Notes: generated by a model from the sequence alone, not told the origin. A stretch of 64,000 nt of DNA from CBDHDN01 sp965261585 (GCA_965261585.1 CBDHDN010000029.1:186001-250000); one strand, 5' to 3'; numbered from the stretch's first letter, positions 46,840-57,067 are shown. Translations and numbers: made by a program.

Positions 46840-47856
46840 ATGAGCGACGGTCCAGTGACGCCAACCGGCGCGTTTCCGCAGCGGCGCATGCGCCGTCCGC
46901 GCCGGTTCGCCTGGTCGCGCCGCCTGGTCCGCGAGCATGCGCTCTCCACCGACGATCTGATTTGGCCGGTCTTCGTCCACGAGGGCCCGAAGGCGACGGT
47001 GCCGGTGCCGGCCATGCCGGGCGTCGTGCGCTACGCGCTGGAAGCCGTCGCCGACGCCGTCGGTGAGGCCAAGGCACTCGGCATTCCCGCGGTGGCGATC
47101 TTCCCGGTCGTGCCCGCGGCGAAGAAGACACCGACCTGCGAGGAGGCATGGAACCCCGACAACCTGGCCTGTCGGGCGGTGCGTGCGATCAAGGATGCGC
47201 ATCCCGACATCGGCGTCGTCTGCGACGTCGCCCTCGACCCCTTCAACGCCGACGGCCATGACGGCCTGGTCCGCGACGGCCAAGTCGTCAACGATGCCAC
47301 GGTCGAGGCGCTGTGCCGCCAGGCGCTGGTCGAGGCGGCGGCCGGCTGCGACGTTATCGCCCCGTCGGACATGATGGATGGACGCATCGGCGCGATTCGC
47401 CGGGCGCTGGACGATGGCGGCTTCGACCACGTGATGCTCATGGCCTATGCCGCAAAATACGCATCCGCCTTCTATGGCCCGTTCCGCGAGGCCGTCGACA
47501 GCGCCGGTTCGCTGAAGGCCGCCGGCAAGGAGACCTACCAGCTCGACCCGGCCAACGGCGACGAGGCGATGCGCGAGGTCGCCCTCGACATCGCCGAGGG
47601 CGCCGACATGGTCATGGTCAAGCCGGGCCTGCCCTACCTCGACATCGTGCAGCGCGTGAAGCAGCGGTTCGGCGTGCCGACCTACGCCTACAACGTCAGC
47701 GGCGAGTACGCGATGCTGCAGTTCGCAGCCAAAGCCGGCGCGCTCGACCTGGACAAGGCCATGATGGAGACGCTGGTCGCCTTCAAGCGCGCCGGCGCGG
47801 ACGGCATCTTGACCTATTTCGCCCGCGCGGCGGCCCGCAGACTCAAGGCCGGCTGA
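46840..47856 (+). CDS. hemB: delta-aminolevulinic acid dehydratase (porphobilinogen synthase)
   Basis: Condenses two 5-aminolevulinate molecules in tetrapyrrole synthesis. 338 residues. Features: RRPRRFAWSRRLVREH (N-terminal arm), IFPVVPAAKKTPTCEEAWNPDNL (about 87-109), CDVIAPSDMMDGRIGAIR, first active-site Lys in MAYAAKYASAFYGPFREA, second in ADMVMVKPGLPYLDI, and YAYNVSGEYAML. ATG 46840 lies 20 bases after the sulfhydrylase-like gene. Confidence 0.96.
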   Translation: MSDGPVTPTGAFPQRRMRRPRRFAWSRRLVREHALSTDDLIWPVFVHEGPKATVPVPAMPGVVRYALEAVADAVGEAKALGIPAVAIFPVVPAAKKTPTCEEAWNPDNLACRAVRAIKDAHPDIGVVCDVALDPFNADGHDGLVRDGQVVNDATVEALCRQALVEAAAGCDVIAPSDMMDGRIGAIRRALDDGGFDHVMLMAYAAKYASAFYGPFREAVDSAGSLKAAGKETYQLDPANGDEAMREVALDIAEGADMVMVKPGLPYLDIVQRVKQRFGVPTYAYNVSGEYAMLQFAAKAGALDLDKAMMETLVAFKRAGADGILTYFARAAARRLKAG

Positions 47857-47869
47857 CCGTCCGCGAACG

Positions 47870-48430
47870 GTGCCGAGCCCGCCCGCGCCGCTGATCGCCC
47901 GCTACGCACCGAAGGCGCTGTTGCAGCGCCTGTCGCTGATTTTCGTGCTCGTCGTGCTCGCCTTGGCGGCACCGCTGCTGGGCGCGACGCCGGTGTGGGC
48001 ACTGGCACGGTTCTACGGCATCGTCGCCCTGATCCTGCTGGCGCTGGCGCTTGTCGTCGCCAAACGCTTCAAAGACACGACACCGCAGGTCGCAATAGAC
48101 GAGAGCGGCCTTTACGTACGGGCGTGGCATCTGGGGATCGTCCCGTGGGGCAACATTTCGTTGGTGGTTCACTCCCACGCCCTCAAGGGCCGCTCACGCG
48201 CGCTGCGCCTGCGTCGACGGCTCGGCGATCACCTGATCGTCCGCTTTCGCACCTTCCCCGTATTCCAACCGAGCCTGCCGCCCCCGCTCGGCTGGCTGCA
48301 GCGTTTCTGGCATGCCCTTGGCAACAGCGACCCGGCGATCGGCGGCTCCGGGCTGGATACGAACGTGCACGACCTCATGGCGGCGATCCACGCGCACATG
48401 GACTGGCACGCGCGCACCACGGCGGCCTAA
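47870..48430 (+). CDS. small membrane protein, unknown function
   Basis: 186 residues with two N-terminal membrane helices (LSLIFVLVVLALAAPLLGA, FYGIVALILLALALVVA). A cytoplasmic PH-like beta domain follows (TPQVAIDESGLYVRAWHLGIVPWGNISLVV), then a helix. Similar architecture is seen in small STM3941-like proteins; the function is unknown. GTG 47870, 13 bases after hemB, suggests cotranscription. Confidence 0.65.
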   Translation: MPSPPAPLIARYAPKALLQRLSLIFVLVVLALAAPLLGATPVWALARFYGIVALILLALALVVAKRFKDTTPQVAIDESGLYVRAWHLGIVPWGNISLVVHSHALKGRSRALRLRRRLGDHLIVRFRTFPVFQPSLPPPLGWLQRFWHALGNSDPAIGGSGLDTNVHDLMAAIHAHMDWHARTTAA

Positions 48431-48550
48431 CACCTAGCCGCCCGCGATTGGGTTCCGCGTCGAGCTACGATGATCGGGCGACACAATCCGTTCATCATCG
48501 GCGCGCGCCTGCAGTGCAGGGACCCCCGCGTTGGGCCGACGACCGCCCTA

Positions 48551-49396
48551 TCAAGTCAGGCTGGCCACGGCGTCGCGCATGACCTGCTTGTCGGCGCTGA
48601 CGCCGGTCCATAGCCGGATGCAGATGGCGCAGACGTTGACCAGCATCCCCAGTCCATCCAGAACCACGCAGCCCTTCGATCGGGCCGTTCTGATCAGATG
48701 CGTCTCCGGTGGATTGTGGATACCGTCGGCGACGAGCATGTGCTCATTGAGCGTCGAGAAATCGATGGCGAGTTCGGCGTCGACACCGGGGTACAGACCG
48801 ACGGACGTGGCATTGATGACCAAGTCGGCCGACCCGGGCAGGCTGTACCGACCGATCCAAGGCGCATATTCCGCGTTGGTCGGCGTGCTGGCGTTGAGCA
48901 GTTCAACCAGTCCGCGCCCTCGGTCGGGCGAGCGGTTGACAATGAGGAAGTCAGAGACGCCGGCAAGGGCGAGTTCGACAGCGACGGCTCTTGCGGCGCC
49001 GCCGGCTCCGAACATCACCGCCCTCTTGCCCGCCAGGCTCGCCTTGGCCGAGATCGATTCAACAAAGCCGCGACCGTCGGTGTTCCCGCCGATGAACTTG
49101 TCGCCGTTGCGGACCATGGTGTTCACGGCGTCGATGATTTCGGCCGATTTGCCGAGCGAGTCGATGTGTTCGATGACCGCTACCTTGTGGGGAATCGAGC
49201 AGTTGAACCCGGCCCATCCCATGGCGCGGGCGCCATTGACGGCATCGCCGAGGTTCTCGGGCGAGACCTCGCAGTTAAGATATCGCCAATCCAGGCCGTG
49301 ATGGCGAAACGCGGCTTCCATGATGGCCACCGTCGGGTTCTCCGCCGCCGGCATCGCGAAGGAACCGACCAGCTCGCTAAGGAAGTTCTGGCTCAT
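48551..49396 (-). CDS. shikimate dehydrogenase-like protein
   Basis: NAD(P)-dependent oxidoreductase of 281 residues. Substrate-binding region GWAGFNCSIPHKVAVIEHID (about 82-101; the Lys of PHK is catalytic), NTMVRNGDKFIGGNTDGRGF (Asn/Asp ligands), and Rossmann FGAGGAARAVAVELAL. It departs from classic AroE in the N-terminus (LVGSFAMPAAENPT), as in catabolic shikimate/quinate dehydrogenase paralogues. Start ATG 49396 after GGAGGG; the frame upstream to 49501 is not conserved. It follows an ABC importer on the same strand, suggesting catabolism of an imported cyclic polyol or acid. Confidence 0.82.
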   Translation of the reverse strand: MSQNFLSELVGSFAMPAAENPTVAIMEAAFRHHGLDWRYLNCEVSPENLGDAVNGARAMGWAGFNCSIPHKVAVIEHIDSLGKSAEIIDAVNTMVRNGDKFIGGNTDGRGFVESISAKASLAGKRAVMFGAGGAARAVAVELALAGVSDFLIVNRSPDRGRGLVELLNASTPTNAEYAPWIGRYSLPGSADLVINATSVGLYPGVDAELAIDFSTLNEHMLVADGIHNPPETHLIRTARSKGCVVLDGLGMLVNVCAICIRLWTGVSADKQVMRDAVASLT

Positions 49397-49547
49397 TGTT
49401 CTGACCCTCCAATCATCGGGACGAGGCGATGGACGCGGAATCGGGGTTTTGGCATGTGGGCTCTCGAGATCGCTGTTCTTGCGACCGTGGATACCCACCA
49501 CCCGGTACTAGCCGCCTGACGTTCATCTGAGCCGATGCAGTGGCCTG

Positions 49548-50430
49548 TTAGCTGCCGGAAACCCGCATGCCCCCCATGAAATACTTACGGAGAACGAAGA
49601 ACAGAAGTAACGAAGGAATGCTCGCAATGATGGTTGCCGTCAAAACGACATTCGGACCGACGGACGAATAACTACCCTGGAAAACCTGCAATGCGTTCAT
49701 GATGGAGCGTATGTCCGTTTTGTTCCCCAGCACTGTCGAGAATAGAAGGTCATTCCAGATCCAGGTGAACTGCAGTAGGAAGGTAGCCGTGATCGGGCCC
49801 CAGCAGTTCGGCAGAACGATGCGGGGAAACACGGTGAACTCGTGAGCGCCCTCCATACGGGCGGCCTCGTCCATTTCCCGCGATATCCCATTCATGTAAT
49901 TTCTCAACACAAGCACAGGGAACGGGATGCAGATGGATGTAGAAAAAAGTATCATTCCAAATTGCGTATTAAGAATTCCAAATTTTCTGATACAGAAAGA
50001 AAAGAGGAATAAGGTACATTTGCAAAGGAAACACTGTCCCTGAAAATATCAGCATGAACCATAGATTTCTGCCTTTGAACTCGAACCTGGTCAGGCCATA
50101 GGCCGCCAGGGCCGCGATGAACACCGCAATGCTGGCGCCGGTCAGCCCGTAGAGCGTGGAGTTGAGCATTCCCGCGCCCATTTTCGCGTTGGTCCAGGCC
50201 GTCACCGCATTGCCGATGACCGGTTCCAGGTTCCGCGGCAGGGAAAGCGGATGGTTGAGTGAGTATTCCTCGGTCGTTTTGAAGACCGAGACAATCAGAT
50301 AGTAGAACGGTACGACCCAGACTGCGCTGATCAGGATCGCCGCGGCCAACGGCACCCAGCCGCTCTGGCGCTGCTTCTTCTCGCGGCTCGCGAGCGCCGC
50401 AAAATCGATGTTCTCAATAGCGACGGTCAT
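49548..50430 (-). pseudogene. sugar ABC transporter permease (MalG type), frameshifted
   Basis: Two frames together make one inner-membrane permease of about 293 residues. The N-terminal part (50430-49969) has WVPLAAAILISAVWVVPFYYLIVSVFKTTEE and ends in LIPLFFLYQKI. The C-terminal part (from about 49980) has FGMILFSTSICIPFPVLVLRNYMNGI and the EAA motif EMDEAARMEGAHEFTVFPRIVLP. The join lies at AAAATTTGG (near 49978), where one T too many breaks the frame. ATG 50430, 13 bases after the companion permease. Confidence 0.82.
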
Positions 50431-50442
50431 GTCACCGGCTCG

Positions 50443-51429
50443 CTAGCGGGTCATGCGATCGACACGATGCTGCAGCAGCACCTGGATCCAGGTGACGCTG
50501 AGGACGACCGCGCCGATGACGACCGCAATCGCCGATCCGAACGCCCAGGAGCCCTTCTGGAACGCTTCGAAATACATGAACACCGCCAGGGACAGCGTGC
50601 GTTGTCCGGGATAGCTCGTGCCCATGACCCACAGCAGATCGAAGACCGTGAATCCGGCGAGCACCGACAGGATCGTGACTACCAGCAGCGTCGGCAGCAG
50701 CAGCGGAAAGACGATGTGGCGGAACACCTGGCCCTTCGACGCGCCGTCAAGACGGGCGGCCTCGATCGGATCCTTGGGAATGGCACTCAACCCGAGCAGG
50801 AGCAGCACCATGACGAGGCCGACCGTCTGCCAGACAAACGTGGCGATGATCGCCGGGGTGACCGTGTTGGACTGGTAGAGCCAGCCGATATCGACTTCCC
50901 GCCCGGCAACGACGCCGAAGAAGCGGTTCACGATGCCGTCCGGCGTGTAGACGTAGAACCACAGAACGCCGACGGCGGTTGGTGCGAGAATCCTCGGGAT
51001 GAATATGATATTTTTGAAGAGGCTCTCGAGCGGTACATCACGCAAAAGAATGGCGAGCCCCAGGCCGAGAATGAGGGGGAAGGCAAACGAGGCGGCAACC
51101 CAGATCGAGGTGTTGTACAGGGCGTCGGCGAAGAAGGAATTGGTCGTCAGCTTGACGTAGTTCGCGATGCCGAAAAATTCGTCCAACCCTTTGAACCTCT
51201 TCCACTTCGTGAAGCTCAGATAAATGTTGACGGCCACCGGCAAGAGCAGCAGCGAGCAGACCAGAAGTATCGCCGGAGACATGAACGCCAGAGCGACCCA
51301 GAAATTGCGCCGACGGCGATGACGCTCGTCCGCACCGATGCGCGGCCACCCGATACGTTCGAGCAACTCCTTGTCGCCAACAGCTAGCTTGTTCTCCGCC
51401 GCCATCTGGGCCGCCATCTGGGCCGCCAT
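50443..51429 (-). CDS. sugar ABC transporter permease (MalF/UgpA type)
   Basis: Inner-membrane subunit of a CUT1 importer, 328 residues. Six membrane helices are likely (for example WVALAFMSPAILLVCSLLLLPVAV, ALYNTSIWVAASFAFPLILGLGLAILL, AIIATFVWQTVGLVMVLLLLG). The EAA loop is EAARLDGASKGQVFRHIVFPLLLP. The first codons repeat MAAQMAAQMAAE, encoded by three tandem 12-bp units (near 51398-51433). Three alternative ATG starts are therefore available, and the start here is the first. Confidence 0.9.
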   Translation of the reverse strand: MAAQMAAQMAAENKLAVGDKELLERIGWPRIGADERHRRRRNFWVALAFMSPAILLVCSLLLLPVAVNIYLSFTKWKRFKGLDEFFGIANYVKLTTNSFFADALYNTSIWVAASFAFPLILGLGLAILLRDVPLESLFKNIIFIPRILAPTAVGVLWFYVYTPDGIVNRFFGVVAGREVDIGWLYQSNTVTPAIIATFVWQTVGLVMVLLLLGLSAIPKDPIEAARLDGASKGQVFRHIVFPLLLPTLLVVTILSVLAGFTVFDLLWVMGTSYPGQRTLSLAVFMYFEAFQKGSWAFGSAIAVVIGAVVLSVTWIQVLLQHRVDRMTR

Positions 51430-51486
51430 CTGGATCGTCTCACGGGGGATTTGGGTGGCCGACCGAGATCGGCCACCCGCCGATTG

Positions 51487-52725
51487 CTATTGTTCGGCCC
51501 AGTACTCGGCATTGAGCGCCTGGATGTTGGACATGACGTCCTCGGCCGTGTCCATTGTCGGATCAAGCATGAACCGGTTGAACTCCGCGACCAATTCGCC
51601 TTGCAGCTCCGCCGGAACGGCCTCCCACCAGCGCTCGATCGCCAGCGTCCCGTTGTCAACCACATCCTGATTGATCTTGGCGACCACCACGTTCGGCGGC
51701 TCCGCATTGCTGTTGCCGAGCGCGTTCCCGGACGCCTTGGCCCAGGCATTGGCGCCGTCGACGGAGACGAAGAACTTGAGCGCGGCGACGACGTCGGGCT
51801 TCTCGATCCCAGTCTTCGACAGAACGATCGGACCGCCTTCCAGGATGGCGGCGTGTGGCAAAGCCGGATCCATGTTTGGCATGATGAATGCACCGAAGTC
51901 CTCGCCGGGCTTCATGCCGGTGGCTTCAACTAGCCCAATGGCCCAGTCACCGATGAGATAAATGGCGCCCTTGCCACGCGCGAAGTCTGCGGCTTCCTCA
52001 TTGGACCGTGGGTCGGAGAAGTAGCCTTTGGCATACCAGTCCGACCAGATGCGGAAAGCATTCCGCACCGGCTCGCTGTCGTAGGCGACCGAACCGTCAT
52101 GCAGGCCGTTGTAGGCCTCCGGGTCGGTTCTAATCATGATTTCCTGGAACCAGATGAAGCCACGCCAACCGTCCTGCGTCGTGGCATGGAACGGCGTATA
52201 GCCGCCCGCCTTCAGCTTGTCGGCCGCCGCCATCAACTCGGCCCACGTCTGTGGTTCGCCGATGCCGACCGCCTCGAACTGCTCCTTGTTGTAAAGTCCG
52301 ATCCAGCGCGAGAGGTGCAGCGGCACGCCGTAGATATGGTCGCCGACCTTGTAGAAATCGCGCACGCTGGGGTCGAAATCACCGCTGGCGATCAGGTCTT
52401 CCCAGATGCCGTCGAGTTCGGCGATCTGGTCGGTTTCGATCAGATCCTTGAAGACGCCACCGGTCCACCAAGTGAACATGTCGGGCATGTCGCCGGCGGC
52501 GACCGATGACTGGATGAACGCCTTGTATTGCTCGGGAGACGAGTACGCGCTCTCGATGATCTTGACGCCTGTCAGATCACCGGCGGCATCGCCGACCTCC
52601 TGGAGGGCCTCGGACCAGAAGCCCTTGTCGTGAAAGAGTTCCACGTCGCCGGCTGCCGCATAGGGCGCGGCCAGCGCGACGGTGCCCGTCACCGTGGCGG
52701 CAAGTAGTTGAGATTTCCAACTCAT
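51487..52725 (-). CDS. extracellular sugar-binding protein (CUT1 type)
   Basis: Periplasmic solute receptor of 412 residues. Signal peptide LLAATVTGTVALAAPYAAA (cleavage near residue 25). The mature part has family features of binding-protein group 1: YSSPEQYKAFIQSSVAAGDMPDMFTWW, YGVPLHLSRWIGLYNKEQFEAVG, TFHATTQ-type ligand loop (TPFHATTQDGWRGFIW) and FFVSVDGANAWAKASGN. ATG 52725 with GGAGG upstream (GGAGGAAACG). First gene after the truncated ATPase and followed by both permeases. Confidence 0.92.
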   Translation of the reverse strand: MSWKSQLLAATVTGTVALAAPYAAAGDVELFHDKGFWSEALQEVGDAAGDLTGVKIIESAYSSPEQYKAFIQSSVAAGDMPDMFTWWTGGVFKDLIETDQIAELDGIWEDLIASGDFDPSVRDFYKVGDHIYGVPLHLSRWIGLYNKEQFEAVGIGEPQTWAELMAAADKLKAGGYTPFHATTQDGWRGFIWFQEIMIRTDPEAYNGLHDGSVAYDSEPVRNAFRIWSDWYAKGYFSDPRSNEEAADFARGKGAIYLIGDWAIGLVEATGMKPGEDFGAFIMPNMDPALPHAAILEGGPIVLSKTGIEKPDVVAALKFFVSVDGANAWAKASGNALGNSNAEPPNVVVAKINQDVVDNGTLAIERWWEAVPAELQGELVAEFNRFMLDPTMDTAEDVMSNIQALNAEYWAEQ

Positions 52726-52750
52726 CGTTTCCTCCTTGTGTGGGTCGGCC

Positions 52751-53358
52751 TTACGCGGGCCGCACGGATCCGCCTGTCTCGGCGTCGAATAGGTGCATCC
52801 GGTCGAGATTGAGCCTGAAGGTCAGTGTTTCGTCGGGTTCGACCTGCCGCGGCCGCTGCATCCGGCTGATGAACTCGCGGTCGCCGAACCCCGAGAAGAG
52901 CAACGTCTCGTTGCCGAGCATTTCGGCGAACTCGACGCGCGACCGGAACGCCACCGACTGCTCGGGTTCCACGCCGTGGCCTTCAGGCACGATGTCCTCC
53001 GGCCGGAACCCGGCGATCAGTCGCTGTCCGTTGACGACGGAACCGTCGAATCGGGACGGCGAAATGGGGGCGGTAAGGTGTTCGTTGGCGAAGCTCAGCC
53101 TGCCGTCGATGTCGGCCGCGACGCCGTCAAAGAAGTTGATCTGCGGAGAGCCGATGAAACCGGCAACGAACTGGTTGGCCGGCGTCTCGAAAATCTCCAT
53201 TGGGGTGCCGGTCTGCTCGATCCTGCCGTCGCGCATCACGACCATGATGTCGGCGAGGGTCATCGCCTCTATCTGGTCGTGGGTGACATAGATGGTGGTC
53301 ACCTGCAGGTGCTTCTGCAGCCGCTTGATCTCCACCCGCATCTGGTTGCGCAGCTGGG
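52751..53358 (-). pseudogene. sugar ABC transporter ATPase (UgpC/MsmX type), 5' part removed by IS3
   Basis: Only the last ~202 codons remain. They begin RNQMRVEIKRLQKHL, TTIYVTHDQIEAMTLAD (switch His) and VVMRDGRIEQTGTPMEIFETPANQFVAGFIG, followed by the C-terminal regulatory OB domain. Walker A, the signature and Walker B are missing and do not reappear beyond the IS. The importer therefore lacks its own ATPase here, unless another MsmX-like protein substitutes. Confidence 0.85.
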
Positions 53359-53409
53359 TGGTCTTGCTTCGCAAAAGTGGAGAGCACCTACTGAAACAGG
53401 AGGTGTTCA

Positions 53410-53694
53410 ATGGGGCGAGGAATCAGGTTTACGACGGAGTTCAAGCGCGAGGCGGTGCGCCTAGTGCTGAGTAGTGGCCGGCCGCGGACAGAGATCGCGG
53501 AGGACCTTGGGGTCGGGCTGTCATCGCTGACACGCTGGATCGGTCAATATCGCGGTGAAGAGATGCCGCCAGAGATCCGGGACGACCTGCAGGCCGAGTT
53601 GAAGCGGCTGCGCAAAGAGAATGCGGTTCTCCGGCAGGAGCGTGACATTCTAAAAAAAGCCGCGGCCTTCTTCGCGAAGGAGGGAAGTCGATGA
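53410..53694 (+). CDS. IS3 transposase OrfA
   Basis: 94 residues: helix-turn-helix TEFKREAVRLVLSSGRPRTEIAEDLGVGLSSLTRWI followed by the leucine zipper ELKRLRKENAVLRQERDILKKAAAF. A run of seven A (near 53651-53657) is the likely -1 frameshift site for producing OrfAB. Confidence 0.92.
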   Translation: MGRGIRFTTEFKREAVRLVLSSGRPRTEIAEDLGVGLSSLTRWIGQYRGEEMPPEIRDDLQAELKRLRKENAVLRQERDILKKAAAFFAKEGSR

Positions 53695-54551
53695 GGTTCG
53701 CGCTCATTGATGCCGAGAAGGCCGAATTTCCCGTGAGGACGATGTGCCGGGTTCTGGATGTTAGCGAGAGCGGGTTCTTTTCATGGAAAGGGCGGCCTGC
53801 CAGTCAGCGTCAGCGGGACGATATGATCTATCTGGCTCATATTCGCATCGCCTTCGAGTTATCGAACCGAACCTACGGCAGCCCGCGCATGCACCGTGAT
53901 CTTGTGGATGAGGGTCTGTCCATAGGACGCCGCCGGACAGCCCGCCTGATGCGCGAGAACGGCCTGGCCGCGCGCCAGAAGCGTCGTTTCAAACGAACCA
54001 CGGACAGTACGCACGCCTGGCCGGTCGCGCCCAATCTGCTGGACCAGGACTTCGCGGCAGAGGCGCCAGACCAGAAATGGAGCGCCGACATCTCCTACAT
54101 CTTGACCGCCGAGGGATGGCTCTATCTCGCCGTGCTCATCGACCTCTTCTCACGGCGTGTCGTCGGCTGGGCTGTCAGCGATAGGCTGAAGAAGGATTTG
54201 GCGCTGCGTGCCCTGCGTATGGCGCTTGTCACGCGACACCCACCCAGTGGTCTGATCCATCATTCCGACCGCGGCAGCCAGTATTGCTCAATCGACTATC
54301 AGGCGGTGCTGAGAAAACATGGCTTGCTGATCTCGATGAGTGGAAAGGGCAACTGCTACGACAACGCTGTGGTCGAGACGTTCTTCAAGACCATCAAGTC
54401 CGAACTGATCTGGCCGGTCTCCTGGCAGACCCGCAGCCAGGCCGAGAACGCGGTGGCCAGATACATCGACGGGTTCTACAATCCGATCCGCCGCCACTCG
54501 ACGCTCGGCTACCAGAGCCCGGTCCACTTCGAGATGGCGGGCCGAGAGTGA
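53691..54551 (+). CDS. IS3 transposase OrfB
   Basis: 286 residues with rve core: Asp in KWSADISYI, Asp in HHSDRGSQYCS, Glu in NAVVETFFKTIKSEL. ATG overlaps the orfA stop (ATGA). Intact. Confidence 0.94.
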   Translation: MRFALIDAEKAEFPVRTMCRVLDVSESGFFSWKGRPASQRQRDDMIYLAHIRIAFELSNRTYGSPRMHRDLVDEGLSIGRRRTARLMRENGLAARQKRRFKRTTDSTHAWPVAPNLLDQDFAAEAPDQKWSADISYILTAEGWLYLAVLIDLFSRRVVGWAVSDRLKKDLALRALRMALVTRHPPSGLIHHSDRGSQYCSIDYQAVLRKHGLLISMSGKGNCYDNAVVETFFKTIKSELIWPVSWQTRSQAENAVARYIDGFYNPIRRHSTLGYQSPVHFEMAGRE

Positions 54552-54585
54552 GCAATCAGCTCTCCACTAAACCGAAGCAAGACCA

Positions 54586-54843
54586 CTCCGGCGCTCGCTC
54601 GCCTGCACCAACATCGTCGAGAACGCGCTCGGCACGGTGCGCCAGGTCACCCGCAACGTCAAACGCTGGAGACACGCCGAGAGGGCGCTCAGATGGACCG
54701 CCGCCGGCCTGCTGGAGGCCCAGAAAACCTTCCGTCGCCTCAAGGCCTATCGCCAGCTGCCCATCCTCCGAAATGCTCTCCAGGAACACTTGAGAAAGGC
54801 TCAGGCCGACAGTGCCATTGAAACCATCATGAAGGCAGCATAG
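54586..54843 (+). pseudogene. transposase C-terminal remnant
   Basis: An open frame of 86 codons reads TNIVENALGTVRQVTRNVKRWRHAERALRW, then AAGLLEAQKTFRRLKAYRQLPILRNAL. This is the typical end of a mutator-like transposase family. It begins directly at the IS3 right end, so the front part is lost. Family assignment rests on memory of the NVKRW/LEAQKTFRR pattern. Confidence 0.55.
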
Positions 54844-55754
54844 CATCATCAACCAGCAACGCCTGCCCCACGAATTTCAACAGAGATAGGGACATCGCCC
54901 TTCGAGCATCGGGCCGTCGTTCTGGTCGAGCAGTCGGTCCGAGACATGCAATCGATAGGCGGGATCGATCCCGATCAGATAGGCATCGAAGGCGGCATGA
55001 TGGATTTTGGAGAGTGGCAGGCCGTTCGGGACGATGGGCTGCCCCAGCCTTTCATCCTTGTCGGAAATGGTGTGCGCGGCGTCGAGCAGCCGCTGTTCGG
55101 GCAATCCGGACAAGGCGCAACGCCCGTCATAGGCCGCAATAACGGCTTCGCGGAATGATGCCTGGTGAAGCCGCTGCTGAACCGCACGCAACGCATATCG
55201 CCGTTCCAAGGCGTTCTCCTGCGGGGTCAATGCATCCTGCTCCGGCATGCCAAACGCGATACGCGCCTTCATGGCATCGGCGTCCCAACCTGAAATGAAC
55301 GCAGGGAGCATAGCCTGGTAGCGGCCAGGCGCGATGCCGAGGAAATAAATTACCGGTATCTTGTTCTCAAATGCCTCGCGCAGCCAGCGATTGTCTGCCG
55401 CTTCCGGATCGATCCTGCCCCATGAAGGTATAATCCACCGTCTCGTCGCCCTCAAAGATCTGGCGGTGCACGTCTCGCTCATCGTCGTACCAGACCCGCG
55501 CGCCGGTTCGCGGATATACGGTCTTGATGGAGAGCAGATACCGCATCTGTCGCGGCTTGAAGATTCCCCGCCGGGGATTGACGAGCGGGATGCGCTCGCC
55601 TTCGAAAACAAACCCCGGTTTCAATTCGTCGACGGTCAAATGGTCATGTACCTCACCCAGCCTTCGAACATGCTCGAAAGCCACCATGTGAGTCGGACCC
55701 GATTTCCTTGGACACAGAATTGGCTTAATCGAAGTGTCCAAGGAGGACCGGAAC

Positions 55755-56165
55755 ATGACCGATAATTTTGAGAAGAAAGTTGCTGTTGATGGGCCTGTGG
55801 TAAATGCGGGCGAGCTTGGCTCGTCCACGTTTTCCCCAGGCCAGGCTTTGCCGGCAGGCCCGCTGGGACTTGGCCAGCGATGGACGGTGGCGCGCAAGCG
55901 TGAGGTCGTTCTGCGGCTTTTGCGTGACGAGCCGGTGCAACTTCTGTCGCGCCAGTTGGGCGTAGAGATCTTCCGGCTCGAGCAGTGGCGTGAGAAAGCG
56001 ATCGGCGGGATCGACGCCTCGCTCAAGCAACGCAAGGGCGATCCGGTGCAGGCGGAACTGGATAGCGCCATGAAGCGGATCGGAGAGTTGACCATGCAGG
56101 CGGAACTGCTGGAGGCCAAGACGGAGACCTTCGGCCCTTTGGGGCGGCGGAGGTCGCGGCGATGA
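55755..56165 (+). CDS. IS transposase OrfA, copy D
   Basis: 136 residues, intact, with the Ala variant in TMQ-ELLEAK shared with copy B. Confidence 0.85.
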   Translation: MTDNFEKKVAVDGPVVNAGELGSSTFSPGQALPAGPLGLGQRWTVARKREVVLRLLRDEPVQLLSRQLGVEIFRLEQWREKAIGGIDASLKQRKGDPVQAELDSAMKRIGELTMQAELLEAKTETFGPLGRRRSRR

Positions 56166-57067
56166 GTGCCGCCACCTCGCCCGGCACGGGTCTGGCCTAC
56201 GGCCTGCGGCGGGTCTGCGCCGCCTGGGGCATGGCCCGCTCCTCGTTCTACGCCATGACCTCCGGCCAGCACGCCGAGCAGCCGCCGGCAAAGCGTCGGG
56301 GACCGAAGCCCGCGATCTCGGACCAGGCGCTGCTGGTGGCGATCGAAGCCGACCTGGAGGCATCGCCCAGGGAGGGCGAGGGCTACCGCAAGGTCTGGGC
56401 TCGGCTTCGGGTCTGTCGCGACATCCGGGTTGCCCGCAAGCGGGTGCTCCGCCTGATGCGCGAGAACAATCTGCTCTCGCCCCATCGCTGCCGCCGCCGT
56501 GGCGGCAATCCCCATGACGGTGAGATCATCACTCATGCCCCGAACCTCATGTGGGGCACCGATGGCGTTCGGGTGTTCACGGTGGACGACGGCTGGGGCT
56601 GGATCTTCACCGCCGTCGAGCATTGGAACGCCGAGTGTGTCGGCTGGCATGTCTGCAAGCGCGGCGACCGCTTCGCCGCCCTGCAGCCGATCTCCATGGG
56701 GCTTGCCGGGCTGTATGGCTCGACCGCGGCCGGCGCGGCTGGGGGGCTGGCCTTGCGGATGGATCACGGCTCCCAGTATCTGTCGGACCACTTCACCAAC
56801 CAGATCAAGTTCTGGGGCATCCAGCCGTCCTACGCCTTCGTCGCCGAGCCCCAGACCAACGGCGTCGCCGAGCGGTTCAATCGCACGCTGAAGGAACAGA
56901 TCATCCATGGTCGCATCTACCGCAACATCGCGGAGCTGCGGGACGCCGTCCGCGACTTCGTCGAACTCTACAATGCCCAGTGGATCGTCGAAAAGAACGG
57001 CTACCTGAGCCCCGCTCAAGCTCGTCAGGCGTGGCACGCCGCGATCTCAATCAGGCCCGCCGCGTGA
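56162..57067 (+). CDS. IS transposase OrfB, copy D
   Basis: 301 residues, full length, two visible substitutions from copy A (Trp to Arg in EASP-EGEG, Arg to Gly in AGAA-GLAL). Catalytic residues retained. Confidence 0.9.
   Translation: MSAATSPGTGLAYGLRRVCAAWGMARSSFYAMTSGQHAEQPPAKRRGPKPAISDQALLVAIEADLEASPREGEGYRKVWARLRVCRDIRVARKRVLRLMRENNLLSPHRCRRRGGNPHDGEIITHAPNLMWGTDGVRVFTVDDGWGWIFTAVEHWNAECVGWHVCKRGDRFAALQPISMGLAGLYGSTAAGAAGGLALRMDHGSQYLSDHFTNQIKFWGIQPSYAFVAEPQTNGVAERFNRTLKEQIIHGRIYRNIAELRDAVRDFVELYNAQWIVEKNGYLSPAQARQAWHAAISIRPAA

Larger units (their letters stand above)
53359..54585 (+). mobile_element. IS3-family element (1227 bp)
   Basis: The ends TGGTCTTGCTTCG and, inverted, TGGTCTTGCTTCGG form terminal repeats continuing to GTGGAGAGC. 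Flanking bases do not match (GGG left, CTC right). The left flank is the ABC ATPase and the right flank a different transposase remnant, so the locus was rearranged after insertion. Confidence 0.9.
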
